Below are positions 10,349-23,441 of a stretch of DNA of 64,000 nt, piece by piece. The stretch is from Phialocephala subalpina. Lineage: Eukaryota > Ascomycota > Leotiomycetes > Helotiales > Mollisiaceae. A program made the position numbers and the translations under genes. Where the stretch lies: the NCBI GenBank assembly GCA_900073065.1, contig FJOG01000001.1:1520439-1584438 (forward strand). The letters run 5' to 3'. The first letter of the stretch is position 1, and each line of letters begins with the position of its first letter. The notes beneath the pieces are model-generated. The model was not told the origin of the DNA. It saw nothing but the letters and a program-made list of their open reading frames with translations, and did no database searches.

Positions 10349-13300
10349 TTATGAGAGAAGATTTCGCAACGATGGACTTGCGCTCGCTCCCCCATTCACC
10401 CGACCATCATTTGGTCTGGAGTTGTTATTGTTGTGAACTTGAGGATTGTTGTGATCCCGGTTGTTATGATCCCTAGCTTGAAGATGGCCATCACGGAGCA
10501 TCGGAGGACTTCCCTGAGGAGGCCCAGGAGGAGGTCCATATGATTGACGAGGGTGCATCGGGCCGCTATTGTGGGAAACTGGGTGTTCCGGCGCTCGGGG
10601 TGGAGGACCGCCATTAGTTAGATGCTGAGGCTGTGGCCTTGTCGAAGCATACGAGGGATACGACCCATTCTGCATATGGAGAGCTGGAGATCCCATATTA
10701 TGACGTGGTGATAGAGGATAGCCGTTTGTCATCTGGGGAAGGTGACCATTCTGGTGTGGAGAGTGAGGTAAACCATGACCATGACTGGAGTGCCGCATTT
10801 GAGACTGGCCACCCAGGCTCTGAACAGACACAGAACTGACGCGAGGCGAGTGGTTTCCGTTTAGCTGATTGACAAGGGGCACACTCTGAGAGACGGGTGA
10901 TTGTCGCCAGCTGTAGGAAGGACCGTTTGGAGGACCATTCGTAGCATAACTTGGAGGTGGTGGGGCATGAGGGTTGGGCCACTGATATGGAACAGGACCT
11001 GGCGGCGGTGGGGCAACCTCCGATTCACGTGGTGGTAGAGCAGCAGGTGCTGGCAGAGGGGTAGGGACTGGTGGTCTGGAAGCTTCTCGGGGAGGAGGCG
11101 GAGGCGGGGTTGGTTCTTTCTTCCCTCTCTTTTTCCAATGACATTGATGACATTGAAATTCCGTGGGAACAGGTGCTGGCTTGGGCCGGTTCTGATGCAG
11201 AGCAGCACCAGCAGCGGCTGCAAGTGCTATATGGGCACCATTGGCCTCTTCACTCGAATCCTGGGTTACATGATGGCCATTTGTGAGAGGAAGACCATTC
11301 GAGTGAGCATGATCGTTGACGATGCTCGGCGTACTCTGTGAGGCAACAACAGGTTCTTCTGGGGGTGTTGGAGGGAATGGCCACCACTTTGGGCTTATGT
11401 CGACATCGCAGGTGACACAACTTCTCTGAGAATCAGATTGCGATGGAGCAGGACCCTCTCCGGACAACTCTTCTGGCTTCACATGCGAGACCGAACCACG
11501 TCCAGCAGTGCCATTGGTAGTGGTCGAGGCGCGTCGGTTTGGGGCAGGAGGGGCCGGAGCAGGGTTGACGACCTTCGTCGACTGACTGACTAGGGTTGCT
11601 TTGCGAACAGTACCAGTCAAGCCCAAGTCTGCCTGTTTGAAATTTTGAACGTAAAGTTGCAAGGCGTTCATACCGCTCTCGTCATCCACTGCATCGTGCA
11701 TTCGATGTACAATCGTCTTTGTTGGCACATGCTCTTTGCACCAGATCGCTGCAGTCATAGTGCCAATTTCTCCGGCGATGCTGACTATGTTGAATTGATC
11801 TCGGCGTGAACCTTTCACAGGTGTTATATCGAAGCCTAGGATATAGCCAGCTTGATGTGCGCACTCTACATGCACTAGAAAAGTCTTAAAAGGGAGAGCT
11901 TAGCGACGGGAATGAGCAGATCTTACCTGGAACATAACATGAATGGCAGCTCACACAAGCACCCTCTTGCTTTTTGCAGACCTTGCACGTCTCCTGCCAT
12001 CTCGCTGTTGGGATGGAACCTATACCCTCAGAAGGTTCTAGTGCTTTGCCGTTGCCAAATTTGACTTCTGGTGTGAAAATTGCGCAAGTGACGTGAATCC
12101 AGTTGTTATTTGCAGTGCGTTTCAAAGGCTCCCTCGGGTTGAGAGGTTTGTTCGCCTCCTCTTGTTTCTTGCGAAAAAAGTCTGCAACCTTCTGAGCATT
12201 TTCCCGCTCTACTCTATCGCGCTCGCGGTCCTTTTCCGTTTTCTTCTTGTGCGAAATTTTAGGCGGTTCAACAAAATCCTGTTCTGTGTACTTGATAGGG
12301 CAGAGTTTACATTCGTATTGCTATGAGCGGTTAGCGAAATTTGGATAAGGCATAAGTCTACTTACAATGGATACCTGAGGGTTTTTGTCATTCGAGCACA
12401 TATCGCATGTCCATTTGCTGGGGCTTCGATGTTCTCCAACAACTCCATAGCAATTGCGATGGACAGTTAGTCGACATTCCTTGCAGCACAGGTGTTGGTC
12501 GCCCATGGGCTCCATTTCACCACAAATCGCACAAGGTAGTTGCTTGGGTTTCGGTGGTTCGGGCGGCGGAGGAGGTAGCGCTGGTTTTTCGGGCGCCAAT
12601 TTCTTCTTTTGCGTTGGAGTAGAAGTTGCGGCAGGTTCGATGCCCGGGTCAGTGGATTCCCTCTCCGATGATCCTTTGAGCTTCTTCCGAGGAGGCTCCG
12701 AGGATGGTGCAAGGCCCGTTTGGGGTGCCGGGGTTCCGTTCGCAGATATAGGTGCGACAGGGGGAGGGATATTGAGAGGCAGGTTGTTGACCTCGTTAGC
12801 CGCCGTGAGCTCCTTGAGAACCTCTTCATCTATCTTCCTCTTCCAGGCCCGTCCTCCAGCTTGAGCAACCTGCTTCGCGACTTGCTCTATGTCTTCCCAT
12901 TGTATGGCATAGCGACGCCAAAGCTCAGCGCATCGCCGACACAATGCGACCATAACTTCCGGACCCTTGTCCTTCCCAGTGGTTTTGCCTCCAGGATTTT
13001 CTGGGATCATTGTGCCCGCAGGTGTATTCGGAGCTCTTCTCCATTGACGGGATTCTTTGGTACCGCAAAATTTGCACTGGAAACGTCGTTTCTTGACCTC
13101 CGCTTTATCATTGTCGAAAGCAGAATCATCGTGTTCATCGGCAACGTCATCTTGGAGTTTGCCAGCCGTTGCTTCTGCTCTTTTGGCCTCCTTCTTCCCC
13201 TTGCGACCGGAATAGTTGCCCCATACTTCCTTGCCCCTGCCAGTCTTCTTCCATGTGTAGTAGTATCGAACAATATCCGCGGCTTTCATGGTTTTCACAT

Positions 13301-15693
13301 GCTTCTTGATGTTGTACCATTCAGAGCCAAATTTCTTGACACCTTCCTCAAACTTCTTCATCTCCGGGCCGTTGAGCTCGGGCTCTTTGAAAACTGATTT
13401 GTCAAGCTTAGTTAGTGCGTCTATCGCCTTTTTGGCGTCGTAATTGTGAGCCCGCAGAGTTTCCAAAGCCACATCGAGCAGATTTGTCGAGAGAGGAGGA
13501 AGTCCTAAGGCTTTTTGGAGATGCTCCCCAACGTATGCCATATAGCTGAAGATGAGTTGTTCTCGCTCTGATTCGTCAAGGGGTTTGGGATCAGAGCGAT
13601 CAATCTCTTCACGCGAGACTTCGTTGGCCTCCGGGAATCTGTACAGTAGCTGAGAAGTACTATTCGGATCGCCAGGTGCGTAGTCCTCTCCTCGGTGCAC
13701 GTAACCTGGAGGTTCGTCCATGACCCACTTCGGACGTTGTTCCCGGGCGATCTTATCTGCTTCCAAAGCAGCGACAGTGTCCTTGGACAGTTTCGTGTCC
13801 TTCTTATGGCCTCCTCCTTTGACATACTTTCTCTTGATCTCAGCCGGCTTCACATACTCCACCGGTCTGCCGGGCCATGCTGGAACGTTGGCTTGATGGC
13901 GAGGTCCCAGTCGTGAACTCGCTCTGGGATAAATTCGATCATCATAGTCTAGGGCATCTTCGACCTTGCAGTGAATGCCAAGATATCTGAACAGCCACAG
14001 ACTTGCTTGGTGGATCTGCTCATGTGTACCCGATTGTAATGTATCGGCTTCACTCGATACTGCGGGGCTTGGCGCAGTGGTTTGAATCGCACTGTCCACT
14101 GCTCCAGATTGCGCGTCCTCTTCCTCGTTAAACTCCTCGTCGTCAATCTCACCGACATTGGGCGTGTTTCGAGCTTCAAGCCGCTTCTCTTGAGCTTTAC
14201 TACATGGTCCGCACGCCCACGCAAATCCTCGAGATGGTTTCTTCAGCAACGGTGGATTAACGCAGCTCATATGATAGGTGTTGTGACAGACAGCACAGTC
14301 CACGGAGTCATTACTTTGTGGGTATTAGCGGCAATTTATTCAATTAGATGAAGAGCACAAACCTTGCGCAGTATTTATTGCATCTCTTGCAAGACTTTAC
14401 TGCGCTAGTCAATTCTTTGCCACGTCCTGGTTCGACGATAATGAATCTCCATCTCTCATCGAGGACCTTCTTGACTTCGGTAGGAACGTTTATGACCTGA
14501 CTAGTGGGAATGACATCGTAAAACCTGTGGATGTAACGGTCATAAAGTTTTTCGTACCAAAAGCAATTCTTGGTTTTCCTGAGTTCATCTAACTTTTCAA
14601 CTTCACTCTTGTGCTTAATCTCACATTTTCCTCGAAGGGCCGTGAGAGGACTAATGTCAGAATGCATGGATGCAAAGACTTGACGAGTATCATTGACCTT
14701 GCGACCGATGTCCTTTGGTCGATAGTACCAATTGAGTCGCAGAGCATCAATTGGTTGGGTGGGATCATTGTTGATGTGGAGGAATTCCATGATTCGGCCA
14801 AGGTAATATGGCTCACCCGGGGGTTCGCAGACAAGATATACGTGATCTGATACATTGTCAGCGGTAGAACAATGTTAAGTAACGCATGCTGAAAGACTCT
14901 GAAACTAACCATTTGGCTCGAGGACTGTTCCATCGTCGGCTACAAGTGTTTTACCTGTTGGCCGTCCCTGGCAGTTGTCGAATGTCATCATATTGGAATC
15001 TTGAATACTGCCGTTGACATGCGAAGCCATACTGGCTCCACGAGTGACAGTATGAGTACCCAAATTCGGAAAAGGTACCTGAGGCTGGTGCTGGGCAGCT
15101 GTAGATTGGTTCGCCGCTTTCCTCTTCTTCGACGCGTGATGGGGAATTGTCGCCGCCGCTGGATTCGCTGAAAAGGTGGATGTTCCTGGAATCGGCTCCT
15201 TGTAGTGATTTGGGACGGGAATATTCTGTTCTGCTTCAGCTCCCTGACCCTTTCGGCCTGTAGGTATCGGTCGCCCAGCTTCCGCCGTAACTGCTGGCTC
15301 GGCTGCCTTTGCCTTGCGCGCATTGCCATGATTGGCAGGCAGTGCAACTTCCAATTCCATGTCTATTTCCTTATCCTCCGCGTAGTTCGGTCGTGAAGCT
15401 CCAGTTCTGTTGCGGGACCTTGTACCATAAACAGCACCGCCCGTGCCACCCGCCGTCGCATCCCTTGATGACGGATTCGAGGAAGATGAATCAGACTTTG
15501 CCATAGGCTGCGACTCTGGCGCTCGCGTCTCCAATTCTTTCGCATCCGATGACTTGTTCGAATCGATGGTGGTGGAGCCTGGCTCAGCGACAGACTGCTC
15601 ACTCTCCTGCGCTGGAGGCTCCTCCAAACTCTCCCGCGGAGAAGGATGGGTTGAGCCCGCAGCGCTCGATCGACCGGAAGCATCTCTGGTCAT
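10349..15693 (-). CDS. SNT2: Snt2-like BAH/PHD/SANT chromatin reader
   Basis: A large nuclear protein of roughly 1,690 residues. From the N terminus it has a Ser/Pro-rich disordered region; a BAH domain (DHVYLVCEPPGEPYYLGRIM, about 14,860-14,360); a PHD finger (CAVCHNTYHMSCVNPPLLKK, about 14,300); an ELM2-like segment and SANT/Myb domain (VKKFGSEWYNIKKHVKTMKA, about 13,300); a GATA-type finger (CKFCGTKESRQWRR ... CRRCAELWRRYA, about 13,080-12,900); a second PHD (CAICGEMEPMGDQHLCCKEC, about 12,520); an extended PHD (about 12,320-11,650); and a long Pro/Asn/His-rich tail to NLLS. This order is that of Snt2, which in yeast works with Ecm5 and Rpd3 deacetylase at stress genes and is tied to histone H3 turnover. 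Introns lie near 14,905, 14,340, 12,340 and 11,910. An in-frame ATG at 15,774 is an alternative start. Confidence 0.88.
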
Positions 15694-17583
15694 AGCGATG
15701 GAAATTGTTCGCGGATGCCCAAAGTTGTGTGTGGAGGTGGAGTGCTTGTCGCTGATCGAATGGGCGACAAGCACTGTTGTACGAGGCTATCGAACGTCGG
15801 AGACAAGGCTTCGACCCATCAGCGTTGAAACTGAGCGAAACCTATTAAAGAGGGATCGTGTGGACTATGCGGAGGAAGATTCGCGCTGAAATGTTCTCGG
15901 TGCACCCAGGACATGGACCAACACCAGACACGTCCAGCGGGTGAACGAGGCTATGGAATTACTGGGTGCGTGGAAGGCGTGTGGAAGCGTGGAGCTTGAC
16001 GAAAGTAATATCCAGTGGATGATCGAAGGTTCGGATACCTTTTGACGCGGTATTGGAGGTCTGGGGAGAGGGCGCGAAGATATGGTGTATTTGGCATGGG
16101 GATATGGAAAGGAAGGAGAGATTCTGAGGACGGAATTGAACCTACCTATGAGGCGTCTCGCTAACAGTAGTGCGGAGCATCCTCTCTCACCTTGCTTGTT
16201 GGGTATTTTAACGACGACACACCACATGAGGAGCAATATCTGCTTCTCACTGTTGTCCCGAGAACAAATCCTCTGAGAGACACGGGCGGTGGCTGGTGTC
16301 GATATTCTGTTTCGTCTTATTTGTGGGATTTTGCTTTGATTACAGCAACCCATCGGTTGTCATACTTCCTCGTTCTTCATTTCTCTAGTCTCGTGACTAC
16401 CACCAGATTCTGACGGCCTTAGAGAGCCCTTCTTGGTACACTTGAGTAGAAAGGGCAGACCTTGAACTCCGTGCAGTCACACGAGTACAGTATCATGACC
16501 TTGGAGGGCATATGCATATTGAATTTGGCAATACTAGCTCTAGATGGTTATGAATTTCCCTCGGCGCGAGCGTAAGTATATATTTTCTTGAGTACTATGT
16601 CCCATTACTCTGCCCAGTCGGATAGAGCATATCAGATTTAACTTTGCAACCCCAAGCCCTATCCACATCCAAATGCTCGCGCACCTCTGTCTGCCGCTGA
16701 ACCCTTCTTTTCCACTCCTCATTTACCGTCCGCTGGCGTCTGAAGGACGGTACGTGTAGCTCCCGCTGACTGCTGGGTAGGGTAGGGTAGGTACTGTAGT
16801 TGATATGCATCGCAGGAAAGCGGCCTACCGAATGTACCTTTCTTGTTGGAACATTTGACCGTCAACCTGATATTGATGTAAGGAATGGACATTCGCGGTA
16901 ATCGCTGCCATGCCAACTATGCCAGACAACGCAAAGTACGACGATTCAAACGTAACTCATGGGTGTATAAATATAGAATCAGATGCTCGGATCTGAAACC
17001 GCAATGATCCTCGGCTCTCGTTCAGCGAAAAAGGTGATCATGAGCTGGCAACAGCGATCTCGGCTGTGGTCATCAAACACTCGAAACTTTCTCGATTCAA
17101 TGTACCAGCCGGTAAGAGAGAATCACTCGGGCCTAACAAACCCAAAATCCGCCGACATCCAACTCTGTGGTATATAGAAGGTGTAGAACAACTGTGCCTG
17201 GAAAGAAGATATGAAAGAAAAAAGCTTCACCATGATGCGTAAGGTTGGAAAGATTCCAAAACTGAGGTCCTCTCGTCCTTGTCGTGGGAGGTGAAGTTGG
17301 GGGTCGGGAATAACGCCAAGGCACTAATTTTCTTAGCCTGTTGCGTCACGTGTCGACGTGCATTGACCCAGAATTGCGCATGCGTTGAACGCCTCGCCTC
17401 ATCCACAACCTTCAACTTTCGTCTTCTCTAACCGCAACGCATTGCAAATACAGCCTGCACTTACCTCTTGCAGTTCCGCTCTGCCTGGACGCCATAGCAT
17501 ACCTTCCCATGTTTTGCTTTGCTTTGCTTTGCCAGAATGCTCCCGGGTAGATACACACCATCGCTCTTTATTTTGACACCAGG
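15694..17583. promoter_or_regulatory. Divergent intergenic region, SNT2-like / HELQ-like
   Basis: 1.9 kb between two divergent starts; it must carry both promoters and 5' leaders. A GTAGG-type tandem (TAGGGTAGGGTAGG, about 16,780-16,796) and a TTTGC tandem near 17,515 are the only repeats noticed. No convincing coding frame was found. Confidence 0.5.
17513..17533. repeat. TTTGC tandem, four units
   Basis: Four TTTGC/TTTGCTTTGC units in a row about 60 bases upstream of the helicase start codon, probably in its 5' leader. A short microsatellite; no function is implied. Confidence 0.7.
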
Positions 17584-20500
17584 ATGAATGTCAACAGAAG
17601 CATAACTGGTGTATATCACACAACAAGCATCGAGGCCGCCAAGGCCGCCAATACGACCATTGCTCGTGTTGCTCAGAAACGAATTTTCGACGACTACCGC
17701 AAAGATGGAAACGACACCAAACCAACAGCAGATCTCAGCCGAGTGGAGTTTCGTCGACCCATGATTCAGCGTGACAACTGTTTGGCGGCCTTGAACGCTG
17801 GCAAGGTTCGTGATGTCGCCGATCGAGGTCCATCCGAGTATTCCCAAAGGAGAACGCTGGCTTTGACACCAACGCCGACGGCGAATCCTATTCTGGATCT
17901 CTCGCATCCTTCCTATGGACTGCCGAAACAACTTGTCTCCAATTTTTCATCCCTTGGCATCAGATCCATCTACCCATGGCAATCAGAATGTCTGTTACGG
18001 AGTGGAGCTCTGAGTGGCGAAAGAAACCTTGTCTATACAGCGCCGACAAGAGGAGGCAAATCTCTCGTCGCTGACGTTTTGATGTTGAAGAAAGTTCTGA
18101 ACAATCCCGGAAAGAAAGCCTTGCTTGTTCTGCCATATGTTGCTCTCATCCAAGAGAAACAGCGTTGGTTGAGAAAGGTCGTTGAGGGCATTGTGAAGCC
18201 CCCTCCGCCAGGTCAAGAGCGGCCAACGGTGTGGAGAAAACGTGGTGATGAGGATTCCGTCCGAGTGGTGGGATTTTATGGAGGGAGTAAAACAAGGGCA
18301 TCATGGGATGACATGGACATTGCTGTCTGCACAATTGAAAAGGCATCTCTGTCAGCCAGCCTTGTGTATTGGAACAAAACTAACACAAGTACAGGCTAAC
18401 TCGCTTGTGAATGCTGCTATCGAGGATTTCTCAATTGATAAACTTGGTGTAGTAGTCATGGACGAACTGCACATGATCGACGACGAAAGTCGCGGCTACA
18501 TCTTAGAGCTCATGGCGACGAAGCTGCTCACCTTACAGATCGAGGACAAAGTCCAATTGATTGGTATGAGCGCCACTTTGAATGTGTGTAAGGCTCCACC
18601 GTTCTTGTGGACGCAGTCATAATGGATTTCCTAGAATGCAGACCTATTAGCGAAATGGCTTTCCGCCAAGTTTTACATCTCGAGATACAAACCAGTCCCG
18701 GTCGAAGAACACTTAGTCTTTGATAATGCTGTTTATCCGGCCTCGAGCTCAAGCAGTTTCTACAAAACAGCTACGCAGCTCAACGCTCAGACCCAACTAT
18801 CTTCGCAAGTCCGGCCGCAACCTTGTCGAAACATCGAACAGTCACAAGATAAAGAGCTCAAGAATCCACTGATAAATTCAGTGGTAGCGCTAACCAACGA
18901 AACAGCGAGGGCAGGATACGGAGCACTGGTCTTTTGTAGCAGTCGTACGGGTTGCGAAATGAACGCAGCCTTGATCAGTCAAGTCTTGCCACGTCCTGAA
19001 GAGACAGATCCTCTGATCATGGACAAACGAAGGGATATCTTGCATAACTTGAGGAGTACGACTACAGGGCTGGATCATCTTTTGGAGAAAACAGTTTTAG
19101 TCGGAGTTGCTTTTCATCGTCAGTCTTCGCTAACACTGAAGAACTGGAGATTGCATGCTAATGGGAGATATAGATGCTGGATTGACAACAGAAGAGCGTG
19201 ATATCATCGCAACAGCTTACGATGAAGGTGTAATCAAAGTCATTGTCGCAACGTGCAGTCTGGCTGCTGGTATCAATTTGCCAGCTAGAAGAGTTATCTT
19301 ACATGGTGCAAGAATGGGAGCTGACCTGGTTGGGCCATCCATGCTGTAATTTCTGTCCTCACCTGCGTTTCATTGATCTAATTTGATAGTCGGCAGATGC
19401 GAGGTAGAGCTGGCCGCAAAGGCAAAGATGAGATTGGGGAGACCTACCTCTGTTGCGCCAAGGGTGATCTTGAAGCCGTTGCAGAACTCATGAATGCAGA
19501 GTTACCTAGCGTAGAGAGTTGTCTCACACCTGGGAGGAGAGGCATCAAAAGGTAAGTCACAGTTCCCGAACGCAGAAACTCGAAAACTGATCGTCAACAG
19601 AGCATTGCTTGAAATCATGGCCGTCAAACTGGCGACAAGCCAAGAATCGACCGACGACTACATAAAAAACACCCTCTTGTATCATTCTATGGATCACGAC
19701 GAGCTCGCAACTATGGTCAAATCAACCATCAATGAACTAGCGGAAAGCGAGCTCATCACGAAAGGCCCGGATTCTGACTACACTGCAACACTTCTCGGCC
19801 AAGCAATAGTAGCATCATCTCTGACACCAGAGGACGGCCTATTTGTGCACTGCGAACTACGCAGGGCCTTCCAAGCTTTTGTCATGGATGGCGAGATGCA
19901 CGTTTTGTATCTGTTCACCCCCGTGCAGGCGCAAACGAATATCAATTGGAAGATATTCAGCAACGAAGTAGAGCGGCTGGATGAGAGTAACTTGCGAGTC
20001 TTGAACTTCGTTGGAATTAAACCACTTGCCATTATAAAGCTGTAAGTCAGTTTCACACAGTGGAAATCCCAGCTGACAGATTCGAGGGCACAAGGAGGGT
20101 CTATGAAAGAGTCAACCCCAGAGGAGATAGAAACAGGTCGGATCTACCGACGCTTCTACGCAGCCCTTCAGCTGCGAGATCTGTGCAACGAAATGCCAAT
20201 CCATGCTGTGGCACGGAAATACGATCTTCCTCGAGGAGTTGTTCAGAATTTGACGCAGACTTGTCATGGTTTTGCTGCGGGTATGATCAAATTCTGTGAG
20301 CGGATGAACTGGGGAGCGCTTTCTGCCGTTTTGGACCATTTTTCGGATCGCCTGAAGGCTGGTAAGTTCAGGTCAACTTCCTAAGGAGTCAGAGATGCTG
20401 ACAATGTGCTAGGAGCCAAAGCAGATCTCTTGTCGTTGGCAAAGATCACATATATCAAAAGTCGAACTGCCCGAGTCTTCTGGGAAAATGGCTTCAAGTC

Positions 20501-20807
20501 CGTGGCAGCTCTGGCTGCGGCGGATGTCAATGACATCTTGCCGATCTTGTTGATGGTAAGTTTCTCCGAATCTCACTTGATGAATATTAGCTGATGACGT
20601 GTGAACAGGCGCAACCAAAGAAACCGAAACTTCCATCTCACGACGAGGCAAAGTACCTCGAGAAGCTCAAGGGCAAAGCTGCGATTATCTTAACTAGCGC
20701 AAGCAAGACTTGGGGTAAGCGAATATTGTCCCAGCACTTGACAATGACTGACATGCATTGCAGAATTTCAAATGCAACAAGAGCTTGAAGAAGAGGAATT
20801 GGAATGA
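17584..20807 (+). CDS. HELQ/POLQ-type superfamily 2 DNA helicase
   Basis: A Ski2-like DNA helicase of the HELQ (Mus301) group, around 900-950 residues, with no polymerase domain. Walker A is TAPTRGGKS (about 18,040; POLQ/HELQ have TAPTSGGKS), and the DEAH-type box is DELHMIDDESRGY (about 18,460). The later motifs are AFHHAGLTTEER (spliced at about 19,118/19,173), ATCSLAAGINLPAR and MRGRAGRKGKDE (about 19,397). A winged-helix and helical region follows, then a helix-hairpin-helix-like segment (SRTARVFWENGFKSVAAL, about 20,460). The C terminus is acidic (QMQQELEEEELE). HELQ helicases act in interstrand crosslink and double-strand-break repair. Most introns are GT-AG, but the one at 18,343-18,394 must be GC-AG to keep the conserved IEKANSLVNAA in frame. 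An upstream in-frame start cannot be excluded. Confidence 0.87.
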
Positions 20808-21796
20808 TGATGGCGACGAGATGTCTCCATACCCAACGTTGACATTTATACCTTTCACGACTGTACCAAGATCGCACGATTGATACAGAGGAATGCATGA
20901 GATGAGTAGGTATACAAATCTTTACAGTGCTTTCAGAGACTTTGTTCTTGCTTGGTAAGTATTTGATCTCTGTCGGACCACATCCGAGGAAACGAAACGG
21001 CCCGAGTCCAGCTGCCGAGTACCACCCAAGCTCCTGCAGCCAGGTGAAAGCATTGCCTTACCTGGGAACATCCATGCGATCAGTATCACAGGCAGACCAG
21101 TACCTGATCACGATTAGATTGACGTCGCGACCACGGGCCGAGATGGTAACAACTTGCACAAACCCAAACCTTGTTGTGTTGGTGAATGTATCGAAGCCAT
21201 TCAAAACAACACGCTCCATCTTTCAAAGTCCTCTGGCTTCTGGTACATTACATCCCCACATTACTCAGGCGAGGCCAGACGTTGTACAGTAAGGTTACAG
21301 TCAGTGAGTTTACTGAGCACAGGAATGAACTGCATCCGCATCATGTCAGATTGTTGGCACCACGCCCAGAATTCTGTTAGTACGCTTGATAATGATTTGA
21401 AAGCGGCCGACCAAGGTTATGGAAATGGGCGCAAAAGATGTTGATATGTTTCATTTGAGGCGTTCTTCTGTGGTCGTTGTCATGACTGACTGATGATTTG
21501 CGATGGTTTCATTATTTGAATCTTAATCAGCAGATAGTAAGCTGTTTACAGAGCGCTAAACCTCATAAGGTGTAACTCCAGGTACGGTGCTAGCCGTTTG
21601 TGGGCAGAAGTGGGGGCACTGAGGGGTAGCAACCGATGACGACCCCTGTCGTTGTTGGAGCTGCAGCAAGAGCGACGTCAATGATATAAAGCTCCTTCCC
21701 ACCAACAAACAACATTACATTCCATCCCAAGCATTCACTGCCATCTTCCTCACACCACCTCAGCCGGTCTTCCAATTCCTCCTAAACAACTTCACA
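20808..21796. other. Intergenic, no gene seen
   Basis: 989 bases between two plus-strand genes, with open frames up to about 120 codons that overlap in different frames and show no domain. Presumably the helicase 3' end and the promoter of the quinone reductase. Confidence 0.5.
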
Positions 21797-22634
21797 ATGG
21801 CTCCCAAGGTAGCAATCGTTTACTGTGAGTAGTCAATCTGCAAAGATACCCCCGCCCTGCTTCAGTGTCACATTCCACAGGCATGCCTTCAATCACACCA
21901 TCCATACATATTCAGAGTTTCAACTACTGACGATTGCCCAGACTCCATGTATGGCCACATCAAGGCCCTCGCTGAAGCCGAGAAGGCCGGCTTGAAGAAG
22001 GCTGGGATCGAAGCCGACATCTTCCAAGTCCCAGAGACTCTTCCTCAAGAAGTCTTGACCAAGGTAGCATATTCCTCGTCTTCCTCGTCTTCCTCGCTTT
22101 CCACATACTCACATGCAATCTGCAGATGCACGCTCCTCCCAAGGCCGACTACCCGACCATCGATGCTAAGACTCTCGAATCATACGATGCCTTTCTCTTC
22201 GGTATCCCAACCCGTTACGGTAACTTCCCTGCTCAATGGAAGGCGTTTTGGGACACCACTGGGGGCCAATGGGGATCTGGTGGATACTGGGGCAAGTTTG
22301 CTGGTGTCTTTGTTTCCACTGGTACCCAGGGCGGTGGGCAAGAGAGCACTGTCATTGCTTCGCTCTCAACCTTGGCCCACCACGGCATCGTCTATGTAAG
22401 CCCTGCAGAATGAATCACATGAGTTATTCTAACGAGAAATAGGTCCCACTCGGATACAAGCACACCTTCCCTCAGCTCGCCAACATCAACGAGATGCGTG
22501 GTGGCTCTCCCTGGGGAGCAGGAACCTTCTCTGCCGCCGACGGATCCCGCCAGCCATCTGCCCTTGAGCTCGAGCTTGCTACAATCCAAGGCGAGCAGTT
22601 CGGATTGACTGTCTCCAAGGTCAACTTTGCTTGA
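21797..22634 (+). CDS. NAD(P)H:quinone oxidoreductase, WrbA/Pst2 flavodoxin-like
   Basis: A flavodoxin-like FMN protein of about 204 residues in four exons, starting MAPKVAIVY. The phosphate-binding loop is [17 protein letters not shown] and the second FMN contact is [19 protein letters not shown]. The third is [12 protein letters not shown], followed by [10 protein letters not shown] and [11 protein letters not shown], all hallmarks of the WrbA family (yeast Pst2, Rfs1, Ycp4). These enzymes reduce quinones by two electrons and protect against oxidative stress; the yeast proteins sit at eisosomes. The length is full. The second intron has an imperfect TTCCTCGTC tandem (about 22,072-22,097). 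The stop codon is at 22,632-22,634. Confidence 0.92.
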
Positions 22635-23441
22635 CTAGATGGCCGAAAAGACGGGGCGGTTGAAGGAAAGAGGGAGGCGATGTCGAAAACTGAGAATAAT
22701 GGAAACGCATCACATACCCCAAATACAGTAAAGGCGGCAAATGGAGGGGCTCAGTCGGAGGAAAAGGATAAGGAAGGACCATGTGGCTTACCGTCCAAAT
22801 GCTCGATTTTATAATCGTGTCATAGTTTAGACCAGTAAAGCATTTTCTGGCGTCTATAATTGACTTGTTTCTGATGTTTGTGATTTTGGACTTGTGCAAG
22901 GAGTGGAGAAAATGCCCGGACATTAGACATGATCCTTCTTCTCCTCATACCAGGGTACTGTAAACTCCCAGTACCTGCAACAGAATATCGATTCCATCAT
23001 AAGCTACCTGTCACATCCGAATTCCCAACAACGAGTATAAACTTTTGCCCTCACACCCTCTTCGCATCATTAGCCAATCAACGAAAAAGCTCTCACAACC
23101 CTATGAGCACATGTTCCTTCCCTATTGGGCTCGATGCAGGCTAAAAGCGCGGCCACGATTCGTCGAAAGATCGTCCTCGATTTCAGTGGCCGGCATTCAG
23201 AATTGCGATGTGCAACAACATGGCATTTCAAGACGTTCCATTGTCTTTATTGGCTGTCAACTCCCGAAAAACCTCGTGCATAAGCCACTCAGGGGGCGTT
23301 TGCGTAAATCTTGATTGGCATGCTAACCGAATGTGTGAATTCACGTGATGACCCGTTTTTCCTGTCACGCCTTCTGAGCTCAAAACCTCCATCTCGCGTT
23401 CTGCTTCACAATTGTTCAGTCCAACCCGATGAGAAGACCTG
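22635..23441. other. Intergenic, no gene seen
   Basis: 807 bases between the quinone reductase stop and the MSH1 start, same strand. No recognisable coding or RNA feature; it should contain the MSH1 promoter. Confidence 0.5.

Noticed and set aside
14425..14445. GGTTCGA sequence like a tRNA B box
   Set aside because: It lies inside the Snt2-like coding sequence and no A box or cloverleaf is present.
22072..22097. TTCCTCGTC tandem as a possible functional element
   Set aside because: A short imperfect repeat in an intron of the quinone reductase; explained as simple sequence.
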